Assembly: GCF_000550785.1 (NCBI RefSeq) | Contig: NZ_CP004350.1 | Span: forward strand, 16,834 to 80,833 | From: Corynebacterium casei LMG S-19264 | GTDB taxonomy: Bacteria > Actinomycetota > Actinomycetes > Mycobacteriales > Mycobacteriaceae | Direction of reading: 5' to 3' | Length of the DNA stretch: 64,000 nucleotides | Shown here: positions 36,222 to 44,055 of the stretch, in pieces | How positions within the stretch are numbered: the first letter of the stretch is position 1 | Layout of the letters: every line of letters begins with the position of its first letter | Program-made: the position numbers and the translations under genes | Notes under the pieces: generated by a model | The model's input: only the letters and a program-made list of their open reading frames with translations | Told to the model about the DNA's origin: nothing | The model's database searches: none

Positions 36222-37619
36222 ATGCCGATTCCTGCTCCTTTTACCCGCAGCCAGTCTGGTGCTGCGGGAATCACTTTCCGCACCGACCGCGAGCGTCCCC
36301 GGATACTCTCCGGGTACGTGCTGGTGTTGTCTGTCTTTGCCGGTCTGGTCAATGCGTTGTACTGGAGCGGCCGGCAGCAGCCTGATGACTGGTCATCACT
36401 GTGGATCGCGGGGATCCTCGTCAACAACGGCAACAGCGACCACATCTACGACTTCGACCCCACCGACTTTGCCGCCTGGTCTGGTTCCGCCTGGCAGGAG
36501 GTCATCGTCACCAACGACCTGTCTGCCGCTCCTCATCCGTTCGTCCACATTCCTGGCGTCGCCTACGCCGTCGCCCCTTTTACTGACGTGCTGAGCTTCG
36601 AGGCTTCCGTCGTATGGCTCACCGCTCTGTGCGGAGCATGCCTGCCCCTTCTTGTTAGCGCGTCATGGGCACTGTGGTCACGGACCACGGTGCCGCTTCC
36701 CGCACTGCTGGCTATCACCGTGGCAGCCTGGTACGCCACCGCGTTCCAGTCCGGTATGTGGCTTGGTCAGACCACTCCGATCATTTTGTGCATGACAGTG
36801 TGCGGTATCGCCTACGCCCGCGACCGCCCGGTCGCTGCCGGCATCGTGCTCGGCCTGGCCGGGATTGTGAAACTGACGCCGTTGGGTCTGATCCCCTTGA
36901 TGCTGTTGTTCCGTCATTATCGACGTGGTGCAGCAACTGCTACGGCGACGGCGGCTTTCGTCGCACTGGCATCCCTGGTCGTTGGAGGGGGTGGACTGTT
37001 CGGCACATGGATCGACAGAATGCGTTGGTTGTCTGCTCATGTCGTGGTCACCGGGTCCAACCGGTCGTTCGCCTCGGCGGTTCTACGGGACAAGCCTGAC
37101 AACGGTGGAGTGGCTCCTGTTGTTGACGATGTCCCCCTGTGGGTGTCGGTGATCCCGATCCTGGTGGCAGTTGTGCTTTTTGCCGCCATTGTCTGGGCCG
37201 CATGGCGGCAACGCCGGTGGGCCGCCCCGCTGGTTCTCATGGGTGCATACGCCATTGCGACGATGGCGTCGAGCCTGTTGTGGAACCACTACCTGCTGGT
37301 ATGTGTTCCCCTTGTCATCGGTATCGCCGTGTTCTCACAACACTTCGAGACACGGCTGCGCACAGTGTTCATGGTGCTGTCGGTGGTTGCGCTACTTCTG
37401 CTATATCCACCGCTCAACGAACAGGTTGGAGCAGCACAAGCCGAGGATGGCCTGGCGTTGCCGTGGGCTGGTTTCACCGCTCTCGTGGTGTTCATCGGCC
37501 TACTTGCTGCGTCCGCAGCAGCACTGCCCCGGGCGCAGCGAGGCTCTCCGCCAGGGCCGGGGAGCACGGCGGAGACGGAGCACCAGAGCTCTGGAAGGCA
37601 TGCGAAGAGCACGAGCTAG
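36222..37619 (+). CDS. GT87-type polyprenol-phosphate sugar transferase
   Basis: A 465-residue membrane protein starting at the ATG at 36222 (MPIPAPF); the ATGs at 36183 or 36210 are possible too. It has about 11 helices with a large hydrophilic loop after TM1. The pattern NSDHIYDFDPTDFAAW in the first loop and GLAGIVKLTPLGLIPLMLLF later fits the DUF2029/GT87 family (mannosyl- or arabinosyltransferases that use lipid-linked sugars, such as AftC). It may decorate cell-wall arabinogalactan or lipoglycans. Next to phage lysis genes, it could be a phage-carried envelope-modifying gene, which is inference. Confidence 0.75.
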   Translation: MPIPAPFTRSQSGAAGITFRTDRERPRILSGYVLVLSVFAGLVNALYWSGRQQPDDWSSLWIAGILVNNGNSDHIYDFDPTDFAAWSGSAWQEVIVTNDLSAAPHPFVHIPGVAYAVAPFTDVLSFEASVVWLTALCGACLPLLVSASWALWSRTTVPLPALLAITVAAWYATAFQSGMWLGQTTPIILCMTVCGIAYARDRPVAAGIVLGLAGIVKLTPLGLIPLMLLFRHYRRGAATATATAAFVALASLVVGGGGLFGTWIDRMRWLSAHVVVTGSNRSFASAVLRDKPDNGGVAPVVDDVPLWVSVIPILVAVVLFAAIVWAAWRQRRWAAPLVLMGAYAIATMASSLLWNHYLLVCVPLVIGIAVFSQHFETRLRTVFMVLSVVALLLLYPPLNEQVGAAQAEDGLALPWAGFTALVVFIGLLAASAAALPRAQRGSPPGPGSTAETEHQSSGRHAKSTS

Positions 37620-38156
37620 TCGTAAAAGAAGAGGGACACCGGGGTGGACGTGGTCGACTCCCCGCACAAGGGGCGGCCACCGTCGTCGACAGGGTTGAAT
37701 CATGATGTGCCCCGCCGTCGCAGACGCATCCCCGGTCGTTGTGCGCAGAACTGCGCACAACCGGCAGCGCTCGGAGCGGGTGGCGTTGTGATGTTCGTGC
37801 AGGATAGGCCGCGCATAAACGGTAGCGCCTGGCCCTGCGCAGAACTGCGCACAACCGGCGGCGGGAACCTGTGTCGGCACGCTCACCGCTGCTCCATCGC
37901 ACTTGTGCTTGGCACAGTGTCTGTCACGGGTACAGATGATCGAACGTTTAGAAGACAATCTTCCCAGCCCCAAGGCCCTTCACCCCGACAAGCCTTGGAG
38001 TTAGACCACGGAACGCGTGACACCCCAGCAGTCCCGCCGCGACCGCTCGCGCTTCTTAGGCCGTTGTCAGCAACACCCCACAAAGCCCTACTCGGCCCTG
38101 GCGGGAAAGGTTCACATATTCATACCGTGGCAGGCGCGAAAATTACCCTTATATCT
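37620..38156. other. Gene-poor region with palindromic repeats
   Basis: About 540 bp of high GC. Long open frames exist on both strands but none shows protein-like sequence. It holds the repeated palindrome described at 37739-37859. Confidence 0.45.
37739..37859. repeat. Two copies of a palindromic 24-bp repeat
   Basis: TTGTGCGCAGAACTGCGCAC is the start of the first copy (a perfect palindrome of two 10-base arms around AA, 37739-37760). A 24-bp stretch from TGCGCAG to ACCGGC recurs at 37742-37765 and 37836-37859. Such paired operators suggest a phage or plasmid repressor site. Confidence 0.6.
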
Positions 38157-38309
38157 ATGCCGACCGAAGATGAGATCGATGAAGCCCGTACCGCTAACGG
38201 TGGGTGGACAAAAGACCAGTTAGCTGAGTGGGGAGTTTCGTGGCCTCCTCCGCGAGGACGGAAAGAAGGTCTAGTGGAGGAGTCGAAGGGTTTAGAGCAT
38301 GAGAAGTAG
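38157..38309 (+). CDS. Small hypothetical protein with WPPP motif (50 aa)
   Basis: Fifty codons from the ATG at 38157. The motif GGWTKDQLAEWGVSWPPPRG resembles a short helix-plus-Pro-rich motif seen in small actinobacterial phage and plasmid proteins. The tail is charged. Function unknown; confidence rests on the motif. Confidence 0.5.
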   Translation: MPTEDEIDEARTANGGWTKDQLAEWGVSWPPPRGRKEGLVEESKGLEHEK

Positions 38310-38408
38310 TGTGCAAGTTCGTTTCTTTGGGTGCGCTTGGAGAGGCGGTTTTACGGAAGAGAGCGGGGGCCAGACGGGCCAAGTAGCGTCCCGGGGTGGT
38401 GAATCTGT

Positions 38409-38906
38409 ATGGCCGCTCTGCTTCTGACGGTCGCTGCGGTACTGGGCCTCGTGATCGTGGCTAATGCGACGGGCGTGGCCTCGGTGGGCTTCGTTGTCAC
38501 AACAACTCTCCTGGGCTTGGGGCTCGCCCCCTTTGTCGGCGACTCGCTGGAGCGCCATATCCCGAGCTCCCAGTGGGATCGTATCTCTCTCTCGCGAGAC
38601 GCCAGTCGCCGATGGGGAGTGGAACTATTCAATGCCTTTCTCTCATGGATTGGGTGGAACAGGCTTATATTCTCCCTGCGGAGAGGTCAGGCATCCGGGG
38701 CGATGAAGGGCTGGGAGTCGCGACCCGTGAGGGCGGCGGCTGCCGGCCATGCATGGGCGTTCCTACTCCATGCAGTTACCGCGGTCTGGGCCAGTGTGGC
38801 CGGTGGATGGGTGTCCCTTGTGCCTCTCCTGACGGTCGGGGTCGTCTGCCACCTCTATCCGGTCCTGCTGCAGATCCATGTGCTGACCCGATTGAGGGAG
38901 AGGTAA
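38409..38906 (+). CDS. Membrane protein, possibly CrtO-like
   Basis: A 165-residue protein. Hydrophobic helices at about residues 1-20, 25-45, 110-130 and 140-158 are separated by a basic segment (SRDASRRWGVELFNAFLSW). The C-terminal end HLYPVLLQIHVLTRLRER recalls the 'YP-LxQ' end of glycosyl-4,4'-diaponeurosporenoate acyltransferase (CrtO) proteins, but I cannot confirm the family. A short unconnected fragment is possible. Confidence 0.45.
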   Translation: MAALLLTVAAVLGLVIVANATGVASVGFVVTTTLLGLGLAPFVGDSLERHIPSSQWDRISLSRDASRRWGVELFNAFLSWIGWNRLIFSLRRGQASGAMKGWESRPVRAAAAGHAWAFLLHAVTAVWASVAGGWVSLVPLLTVGVVCHLYPVLLQIHVLTRLRER

Positions 38907-39527
38907 GGCCGATGGCGGGGAAATATACGTCGTATTAAGTACGCGACGCTGTGCGTGACGGTTGGGACGAGGATTCCTTGCGGGCTGCGCGCGACTGCAA
39001 CGTGCTTGACGAAAATCAATCTCGTCTTTGGTAACCGGGCGCTTACTGGTCGCGGAGGTGCGCTGCGGCAGTCGTGGCCGTTATTAGTCCGCGTTCTTCT
39101 GCCTCTATGGCGTTGTTTGATTTGGAATAGTCGTGTGCATATCCAGCTATGTCTGGTGCCTTTCGATTGCGTGTTTTCAGTAAATAAATCACGGGCGCTC
39201 AGTGGGCCCTCGACGTGGATGGGAGCGTGTGGCTCGGAATCGGGCGGTGGCTCGTGGTCGCCGTCGGCCTCGCGGCCGCCGGCTACGGGCTCTTCGCCTC
39301 TGTCCGCTGGGTCGCCAGGTTAGCTGAGACCTGGAAGGGTCGCGGGATGCCAAAGTGGCCCCGGTTGCGTGGTAAATGACCTGCCTGCGCGGGGCCGGGC
39401 CGATGGGCACCCCTGCGTGCTCTGACAGTCAGGATGGCGCAACGGGGGTGCCCAATGTTCAGTGCTGCTCTTGTGGCAACTCACCGAGGTGGGTCTCGAG
39501 CCAAGACTTGAGTGGGTCAGCGCCGTG
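38907..39527. other. Gene-poor region after the membrane protein
   Basis: About 620 bp with no supported full gene. Near 39206-39378 the plus strand encodes WLVVAVGLAAAGYGLFASVR and a basic tail ending in PKWPRLRGK, which looks like the end of a lost membrane protein. Confidence 0.4.
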
Positions 39528-40127
39528 CTAGACGCGGCGGATTGCATCAAGCGTCCGAGGAGAGTGCATCCAGTCATCCTTCGGCCATTCCTGAATGACA
39601 GCAGCGCCTTTCCATCTCAGGTGCCGGATTCGCGGATGGTTGGCGGTGTATCCGCGCGGCGCGGTCTTGAGCGGATCCTCCGCCCCGTGGGAAACAGAGA
39701 GGGATCGCTCGGCGAGGGAATCCACCAGTTCCTCAAACTGTGACCCGCTCTTCTCGTTGTCGATCGCGGCGCGGTACCGGCGCAATTGTTCGGGAACCAT
39801 TAGCATGGCTCCGTACCCAGTGACGATGCCCGTCGCGGACACTTCGAGGTAGTAGCCGACCCCGCCGACAGCCCGGGCTTCGCTGGTAGCCCCGGTCCAG
39901 AGCTTGTAGGGCGACTTGTCCGTCGAGAACCGCACGTCACGGTTTGGGCGGAACATGCGCAGTGGTCCGAACTCGTCGGTGAGCTCACTGAGTAGCGCAT
40001 GCATTGGTGTACGGACATCGTGTTCGTAGCGGTGCTTGTTCGTCTGCCAGAACACTTTCGAGTTGTCCGCCTGCAACTCGGTGAAGAACTCGAACAGACC
40101 TCGTGGAAAGCCCTGAAACGAGCTCAT
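39528..40127 (-). CDS. DUF2461 domain protein
   Basis: A 199-residue protein from the ATG at 40127 (MSSFQGFPRGLFEFFTELQA). The signature FFTELQADNSKVFWQTNK, RPNRDVRFSTDKSPYK and GVGYYLEVSATGIVTGYG fit DUF2461. Function unknown; such proteins often stand in small cassettes with TfoX or SRPBCC genes. It overlaps the TfoX gene by 4 bp and ends the cassette. Confidence 0.85.
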   Translation of the reverse strand: MSSFQGFPRGLFEFFTELQADNSKVFWQTNKHRYEHDVRTPMHALLSELTDEFGPLRMFRPNRDVRFSTDKSPYKLWTGATSEARAVGGVGYYLEVSATGIVTGYGAMLMVPEQLRRYRAAIDNEKSGSQFEELVDSLAERSLSVSHGAEDPLKTAPRGYTANHPRIRHLRWKGAAVIQEWPKDDWMHSPRTLDAIRRV

Positions 40128-40471
40128 TGATGCCCGCCAGTCACGGCCCGGTTGTAGTCCATTGCGATCCCGATCCAGGACGCCAGATGTTCGTCGTCGC
40201 TGATCGCATCGGCTGCGACTTCGATCCAACCCGGCCCCATGTCTCGGCCCGGCCCCATCTCCGCCTGTACCGCCCCCGGTCTGCTCAGGAGTTCGTCGTG
40301 CTGGTCGGCATCGACCCGGACGAGGAGCCCGCCGTCTTTCAGGGCGCTGACGATCATCTTCTCGTTCACCATCACGGATCTGCCGCCGAACATGGAGACC
40401 TCGCGCACCACTGGTTCGTCGGCGATCAGAGTACGGACGCGTTCGACGAGGACGGTCTGGTCGGGAGTCAT
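40124..40471 (-). CDS. TfoX/Sxy N-terminal domain protein
   Basis: A 115-residue protein from the ATG at 40471. The pattern VSMFGGRSVMVNEKMIVSAL, then LLVRVDADQHDELL matches the TfoX N-terminal domain. The C-terminal competence domain is absent, so it is a stand-alone version of unknown role. It lies 14 bp after the SnoaL-like gene. Confidence 0.8.
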   Translation of the reverse strand: MTPDQTVLVERVRTLIADEPVVREVSMFGGRSVMVNEKMIVSALKDGGLLVRVDADQHDELLSRPGAVQAEMGPGRDMGPGWIEVAADAISDDEHLASWIGIAMDYNRAVTGGHQ

Positions 40472-40485
40472 GATCTGCCGCCGCT

Positions 40486-40845
40486 TCAGGCCTGCTCGGG
40501 CGGGCCGTAGGAGAGCCGGTCGAAGATCAGCACGCTCTCGGTGATCTTCGCGTCCTTGACGGTGAAGAACTCTGCCGCGGGAGTGGAGGAGGTCGTCGCG
40601 GTCTGCGGGTAGTAGAACAGTGCCACGCGGTCTCCGTCTACGAACTCGGCGATGTCGCCGATGCCGGTGAGCATCGGGGCGAAGCCGCCGATGAACTCCT
40701 GGTATGCGTCCATGCCATCGAGGTCGACGCCGGGAGCCCGGCAAGTGATGTCGTCGGCGACGTAGCTCATGGCCGTGTTGATGTCGCCACTCGTCCACGC
40801 GCGGTGGTACTTCTGCACGGTGTCGTAAGCGGTGTCCTGGGTCAT
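40486..40845 (-). CDS. SnoaL-like (NTF2 fold) protein
   Basis: A 119-residue protein. YDTVQKYHRAWTSGDINTAM, then YVADDITCRAPGVDLDGMDA and EFVDGDRVALFYYPQTAT fit the SnoaL-like polyketide-cyclase fold, a cone-shaped pocket with unknown substrate. It is the third gene of the ArsR-led cassette. Confidence 0.75.
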   Translation of the reverse strand: MTQDTAYDTVQKYHRAWTSGDINTAMSYVADDITCRAPGVDLDGMDAYQEFIGGFAPMLTGIGDIAEFVDGDRVALFYYPQTATTSSTPAAEFFTVKDAKITESVLIFDRLSYGPPEQA

Positions 40846-40886
40846 GGGATTCTCCTTGGTTCGTGCCGCGGTTGCGGCGGGGGTGG

Positions 40887-41321
40887 TCAGTCAGGGAGCG
40901 GCTGCCAGCCGTCGGGCCCGGCGTCTCCGCCGGCTCCGACGACGGCGAGGCGGGGCAGGAAGTTCGCCCAGCCGTCCGCGTGGCCGCGCACCTCGGTGTC
41001 GGGCAGATCGGAATGGCGTAGATCGACTCGAGTCCCGCCGCCGATCGGGGTGGGGCGGAACTCGACCTTCGATGCTCCCGCCGGAAGGTCCTCGCTTCCC
41101 GCGAAGCCCCAACTCATCACCACGCGGCTTGGGGGATCGATATGCAGGTACTCGCCCCGCACCGGGTGTCCAGCGATGTCGACGGCGAACTTGCCCCCTG
41201 GCGTGGGGTCGAGGTCGGCGTACTGCCCCATCCAAGCCGTCATGCCGCCGTTCGTGATCAGATACTCGAACACCGTCTCCGGTGGAGCACCGATGTCGAT
41301 GGAGTCTCGGAACTCAGCCAC
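40887..41321 (-). CDS. SRPBCC (AHSA1-like) domain protein
   Basis: A 144-residue protein from the GTG at 41321 (read MAEFRDSIDIGAPPETVFEY). The sequence continues GGMTAWMGQYADLDPTPGGKFAV, typical of AHSA1-like proteins that follow an ArsR regulator. It overlaps the ArsR stop by 8 bp, so the two are coupled. Ligand unknown. Confidence 0.82.
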   Translation of the reverse strand: MAEFRDSIDIGAPPETVFEYLITNGGMTAWMGQYADLDPTPGGKFAVDIAGHPVRGEYLHIDPPSRVVMSWGFAGSEDLPAGASKVEFRPTPIGGGTRVDLRHSDLPDTEVRGHADGWANFLPRLAVVGAGGDAGPDGWQPLPD

Positions 41322-41649
41322 GAGGATCCTCCTGCCGCGACTCAATGACGGTCTTGAGGGCAGCCAGTTTCCCCGGCCAAAAGTCGTCCAGGTACGAGCG
41401 CACCGCCGCCAGGCCATCAGTGTCAACCGCGAACAGATGGCGCGTGCCCTCGCGGGTGCCGATCGCGAGCCCCGCCTTGCGAAGCACTCCGAGATGGTGC
41501 GAGGCAGTCTGCTGAGAGAGTCCGACCTCCTCAGCAACCACTCCGACTGGCTGAGGGTCGGCACGAATCACACGAAGGATCGCCCGCCGGTTCCCGTCCA
41601 CCAGCGCACGCAATGCTAGGTCAAGGTCGACCACTGCCTCGGCACTCAT
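41314..41649 (-). CDS. ArsR-family transcriptional regulator
   Basis: A 111-residue winged-helix protein from the ATG at 41649 (MSAEAVVDLDLALRALVDGN). The helix-turn-helix reads GVVAEEVGLSQQTASHHLGVLRKAGL. No metal-binding cysteine pair is visible, so it is probably a ligand-type sensor paired with the SRPBCC protein. It heads the cassette of five genes on the minus strand. Confidence 0.85.
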   Translation of the reverse strand: MSAEAVVDLDLALRALVDGNRRAILRVIRADPQPVGVVAEEVGLSQQTASHHLGVLRKAGLAIGTREGTRHLFAVDTDGLAAVRSYLDDFWPGKLAALKTVIESRQEDPRG

Positions 41650-42186
41650 CACAGCCCCTCTCGTTCGGACTATCTCAGAGTAGCACAAGTAGACATTTGT
41701 ATTCATGCCCATAGGTGAAGAGATTGGTTCAGTTAAGATCTCTCGAACGTCTTAATCCAGACATGCGCTACTGGATGCCCGTGGATGTCGAGTGCGGTCG
41801 CGCCCTTTATCTCGTTTGTGATTACGGATTGTATGGCAGTGATGTCGCGAGTCTGAGTGGTTACTGTGTCGAGGTCGAGGGGCTGGCACATTGATTGGCC
41901 TTGCGCCGTTTCTTGCGTCCGACTCTGACAAAGATGATGAACGTCAGTAGCCCGACCGACATCACGCCGATTGGTACACACCGTTTGCAGATAATCTGAC
42001 CCTCGGTTCAGGCTGCGCCTGAATTTTCCTACACACCTCATGCACTAAAGTGCTGAGCCGCAGGTAGGAGGAAAATAACCCCAACGAATAGTGCGCTTGG
42101 TGTGGCGGGAATGGTGACGCGAAGCGTCACTTTATCCTGCGGTTTTGGGCAGTAAGTTTATTACGTACGTGCGTTATAATTGCGGT
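41650..42186. other. Region between the ArsR cassette and the plasmid remnant
   Basis: About 540 bp. Near 41940 the minus strand encodes CKRC and SVGLLTFIIFVRVGRKKRRK, which could be a small zinc-ribbon membrane protein but has no clear start. Otherwise nothing supported. Confidence 0.4.
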
Positions 42187-42591
42187 ATGAACGCTTCCGA
42201 AGAATCCATAAAGTGCGCCTGGTGCGGTGGAAAAATTCCGCCGCGAATCGACCCACGGGGACGCAAAGCGCGCTACTGTAGCGGCGCTTGTCGCGCGGCA
42301 GCCACCCGCGAGCGTGCTCGTAAAGCTCACCAGGACGAACTCAAACGCGCCCAGGAATGCGCACAAGATTCTTTCGTTCTGGGCAATCCAAGCGAGATTC
42401 TGGCGACTGTTGTCACAGAAATAGACGCAACTACACGTCTTATTCGCGACCGCGGAGATGTGCCCGCCAGTTGCGAGGAGATGGTCAACGCGGCACGCGC
42501 ACTCGTCGCAGCAGCCGAGCAGCAGGCACCGCAAACATTGACGCGTCAGCAGCGCCGCCGGCTAGCCCGCGAACAGAAAAAGACACGGTGA
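42187..42591 (+). CDS. Zinc-ribbon protein, plasmid-type
   Basis: A 134-residue protein from the ATG at 42187. The N-terminus is a four-cysteine zinc ribbon: CAWCGGKIPPRIDPRGRKAR, then CSGACRAA. The rest is basic and helical. Proteins of this form occur on corynebacterial plasmids and mobilised segments. The frame reaches into RQQRRRLAREQKKTR. It lies beside plasmid replication remnants at 43383-44055. Confidence 0.6.
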   Translation: MNASEESIKCAWCGGKIPPRIDPRGRKARYCSGACRAAATRERARKAHQDELKRAQECAQDSFVLGNPSEILATVVTEIDATTRLIRDRGDVPASCEEMVNAARALVAAAEQQAPQTLTRQQRRRLAREQKKTR

Positions 42592-42770
42592 CTGAGGAAT
42601 ATATGTTTGATGTGACGGTGCACCACAGCCAGCGCTACTTCTCTAAATGCTGTTGATGCCCCCTTCAGAGGGGGAACTCCGTCAAACCATGCTGCTCCGG
42701 TAGCGGGAACTGCTGGGATCAACTATTGATACAGGTATCCACTAAACCTAATTTTGGAGGCTTCTCTGTC

Positions 42771-43031
42771 ATGCGACACAAACTGCGGGTTCTCACCATT
42801 TGCGCAACTAGCGCCGCAACTCTCTTCGTCGGAATGCACACGGCCGGTGCTGCGCCCGTTTCAAACGTCTCGCTGGTTTCTAATCCAAACTTCATTCCTT
42901 ATGGTCATAAAGAAAATTGCGACAAGTTGTATGAAAGCCTTTCCCGAAAGTGTCGAGTGATTCCACATCCAGCAGGCCGTGCGCTTTGCTGGGCAGCAGC
43001 AGCGGCTACGTATGCTGACTGCTTGCGCTAG
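42771..43031 (+). CDS. Small secreted protein resembling the C-terminal half of phospholipase A2
   Basis: An 86-residue precursor from the ATG at 42771, 11 bases after TTTTGGAGG. A signal peptide (MRHKLRVLTICATSAATLF..AGAAP) is followed by a 4-cysteine domain, NCDKLYESLSRKC, then RALCWAAAAATYADC. The spacing CD-L-L-C-CW-A-Y repeats that in the phospholipase A2 fragment at 62341-62545, but the catalytic His-Asp pair is absent. It is therefore unlikely to be a phospholipase; a decoy, toxin or remnant is possible. Followed 11 bp later by a small cytoplasmic gene. Confidence 0.5.
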   Translation: MRHKLRVLTICATSAATLFVGMHTAGAAPVSNVSLVSNPNFIPYGHKENCDKLYESLSRKCRVIPHPAGRALCWAAAAATYADCLR

Positions 43032-43042
43032 GTAGAGCTCAC

Positions 43043-43378
43043 ATGGCTTTTATCGAAACTCCAGTGCTTCAACGAGTTCTTCAAAAACTTGATGGAAGCA
43101 GCATTGAGATCCTTGTTAGTGCACCTGTCCTAGAGGGACAAGATTGGTTTACAAATTGGTCTATAAAAGGCCTGGAAGACGGTGATGTAAACCTGAGTTC
43201 GGGCGGAATCGATTCAATGCAATCGATGATGTTCGCATTATCGGCGATTGGCGATCGTATTGCTGCTGAGCAGCAAGAACTGTTGTTCATGGGAAGCGAA
43301 TCTCTACAACTTCTCAGGACTGCGCCACCCATAGAACCCGATCTGTGGTCGGCGTCTGTGCAAGCTCCTACAGCTTAG
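43043..43378 (+). CDS. Hypothetical cytoplasmic protein (candidate partner)
   Basis: A 111-residue protein with no signal or membrane segment. It starts MAFIETPVLQRVLQKLDGSS and is acidic and Ser-rich. It follows the secreted protein at 42771 by 11 bp, the arrangement seen for effector/immunity pairs elsewhere in this window. I do not recognise the family. Confidence 0.45.
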   Translation: MAFIETPVLQRVLQKLDGSSIEILVSAPVLEGQDWFTNWSIKGLEDGDVNLSSGGIDSMQSMMFALSAIGDRIAAEQQELLFMGSESLQLLRTAPPIEPDLWSASVQAPTA

Positions 43379-43382
43379 AGTC

Positions 43383-43640
43383 TTAAGCGCTTGCTTCGAT
43401 ATCTTTCGCGTATCGATGAACCGTTCCTACTGAATAGCCTGTTTTGGTTGCAATAGCGCGGATAGATAGACCTTTGGCTCGCAGCTCCTGGACTCGGGTG
43501 CGCTTTTCATTGGCCTGCGCTAGATAATCTTCGCGAGAGGCAGATGTCCAGCGTTCGATTGTCGCAGTCGACAGGCCAGTTCCTTCGGCTACTTCGCGGA
43601 TAGTTTTACCGTTTCGGGGAATGCGAGTGCGCTTAGTCAT
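43383..43640 (-). CDS. Plasmid-type helix-turn-helix protein
   Basis: An 85-residue protein from the ATG at 43640 (MTKRTRIPRNGKTIREVAEG). Two helix-turn-helix-like units follow: IREVAEGTGLSTATIERWTS and GLSIRAIATKTGYSVGTVHR. It overlaps the end of the RepA remnant by 8 bp. Small proteins of this type follow repA on corynebacterial plasmids of the pNG2/pGA1 kind and influence copy number. Confidence 0.7.
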   Translation of the reverse strand: MTKRTRIPRNGKTIREVAEGTGLSTATIERWTSASREDYLAQANEKRTRVQELRAKGLSIRAIATKTGYSVGTVHRYAKDIEASA

Positions 43641-44055
43641 TGATAAATCCTTCGATCCGTTCCGCGTTGGTGGTGCCCCAGCGGCGCTCGGCGCTGCGGC
43701 GGCCACCCTTTTTGCCGCGTGCGGCTTGAATTGTGGTGAATGTGGCTTCGTAGACGGCTGGCCCGTCTGCCCACATGCGTGATTTGGTGATGATCCATCG
43801 GTGGATTGACCTGGCTATGTGGTCAACTTCTGCCACGGGTAGTGGCTCAGAGAATAGTTCTTGGTTGAGTGCTTGGGCGGTGGCTTGGATGGAGCGTCCT
43901 AGCCCATCTGGGTCGCCGAAGTGGTGGCGTATTTCGCGGTATACCCTCACCACAGTTATGAAATTGGGTAGAGCACTACAATCATCACCAGAACTCGCCA
44001 ATGGAGCTCTCAGTCGTGTTAGCAGTCTTCCCAAGAATAGGTTTTGAAGTTCCAC
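43633..44055 (-). pseudogene. Plasmid replication protein RepA, C-terminal remnant
   Basis: The segment VYREIRHHFGDPDGLGRSIQ, then SEPLPVAEVDHIARSIHRWI and AARGKKGGRRSAERRWGTTN fits the C-terminal primase-associated part of corynebacterial plasmid RepA. The first residues (MELQNLFLGRLLTRLRAPLA) are unrelated and come from the junction with the AbiE region, so the catalytic N-terminal part is gone. An integrated and truncated plasmid replicon. Confidence 0.7.

Noticed and set aside
37644..38309. A 221-codon open frame
   Set aside because: Only the last 50 codons look like protein; the upstream part runs through palindromes and low-complexity GC.
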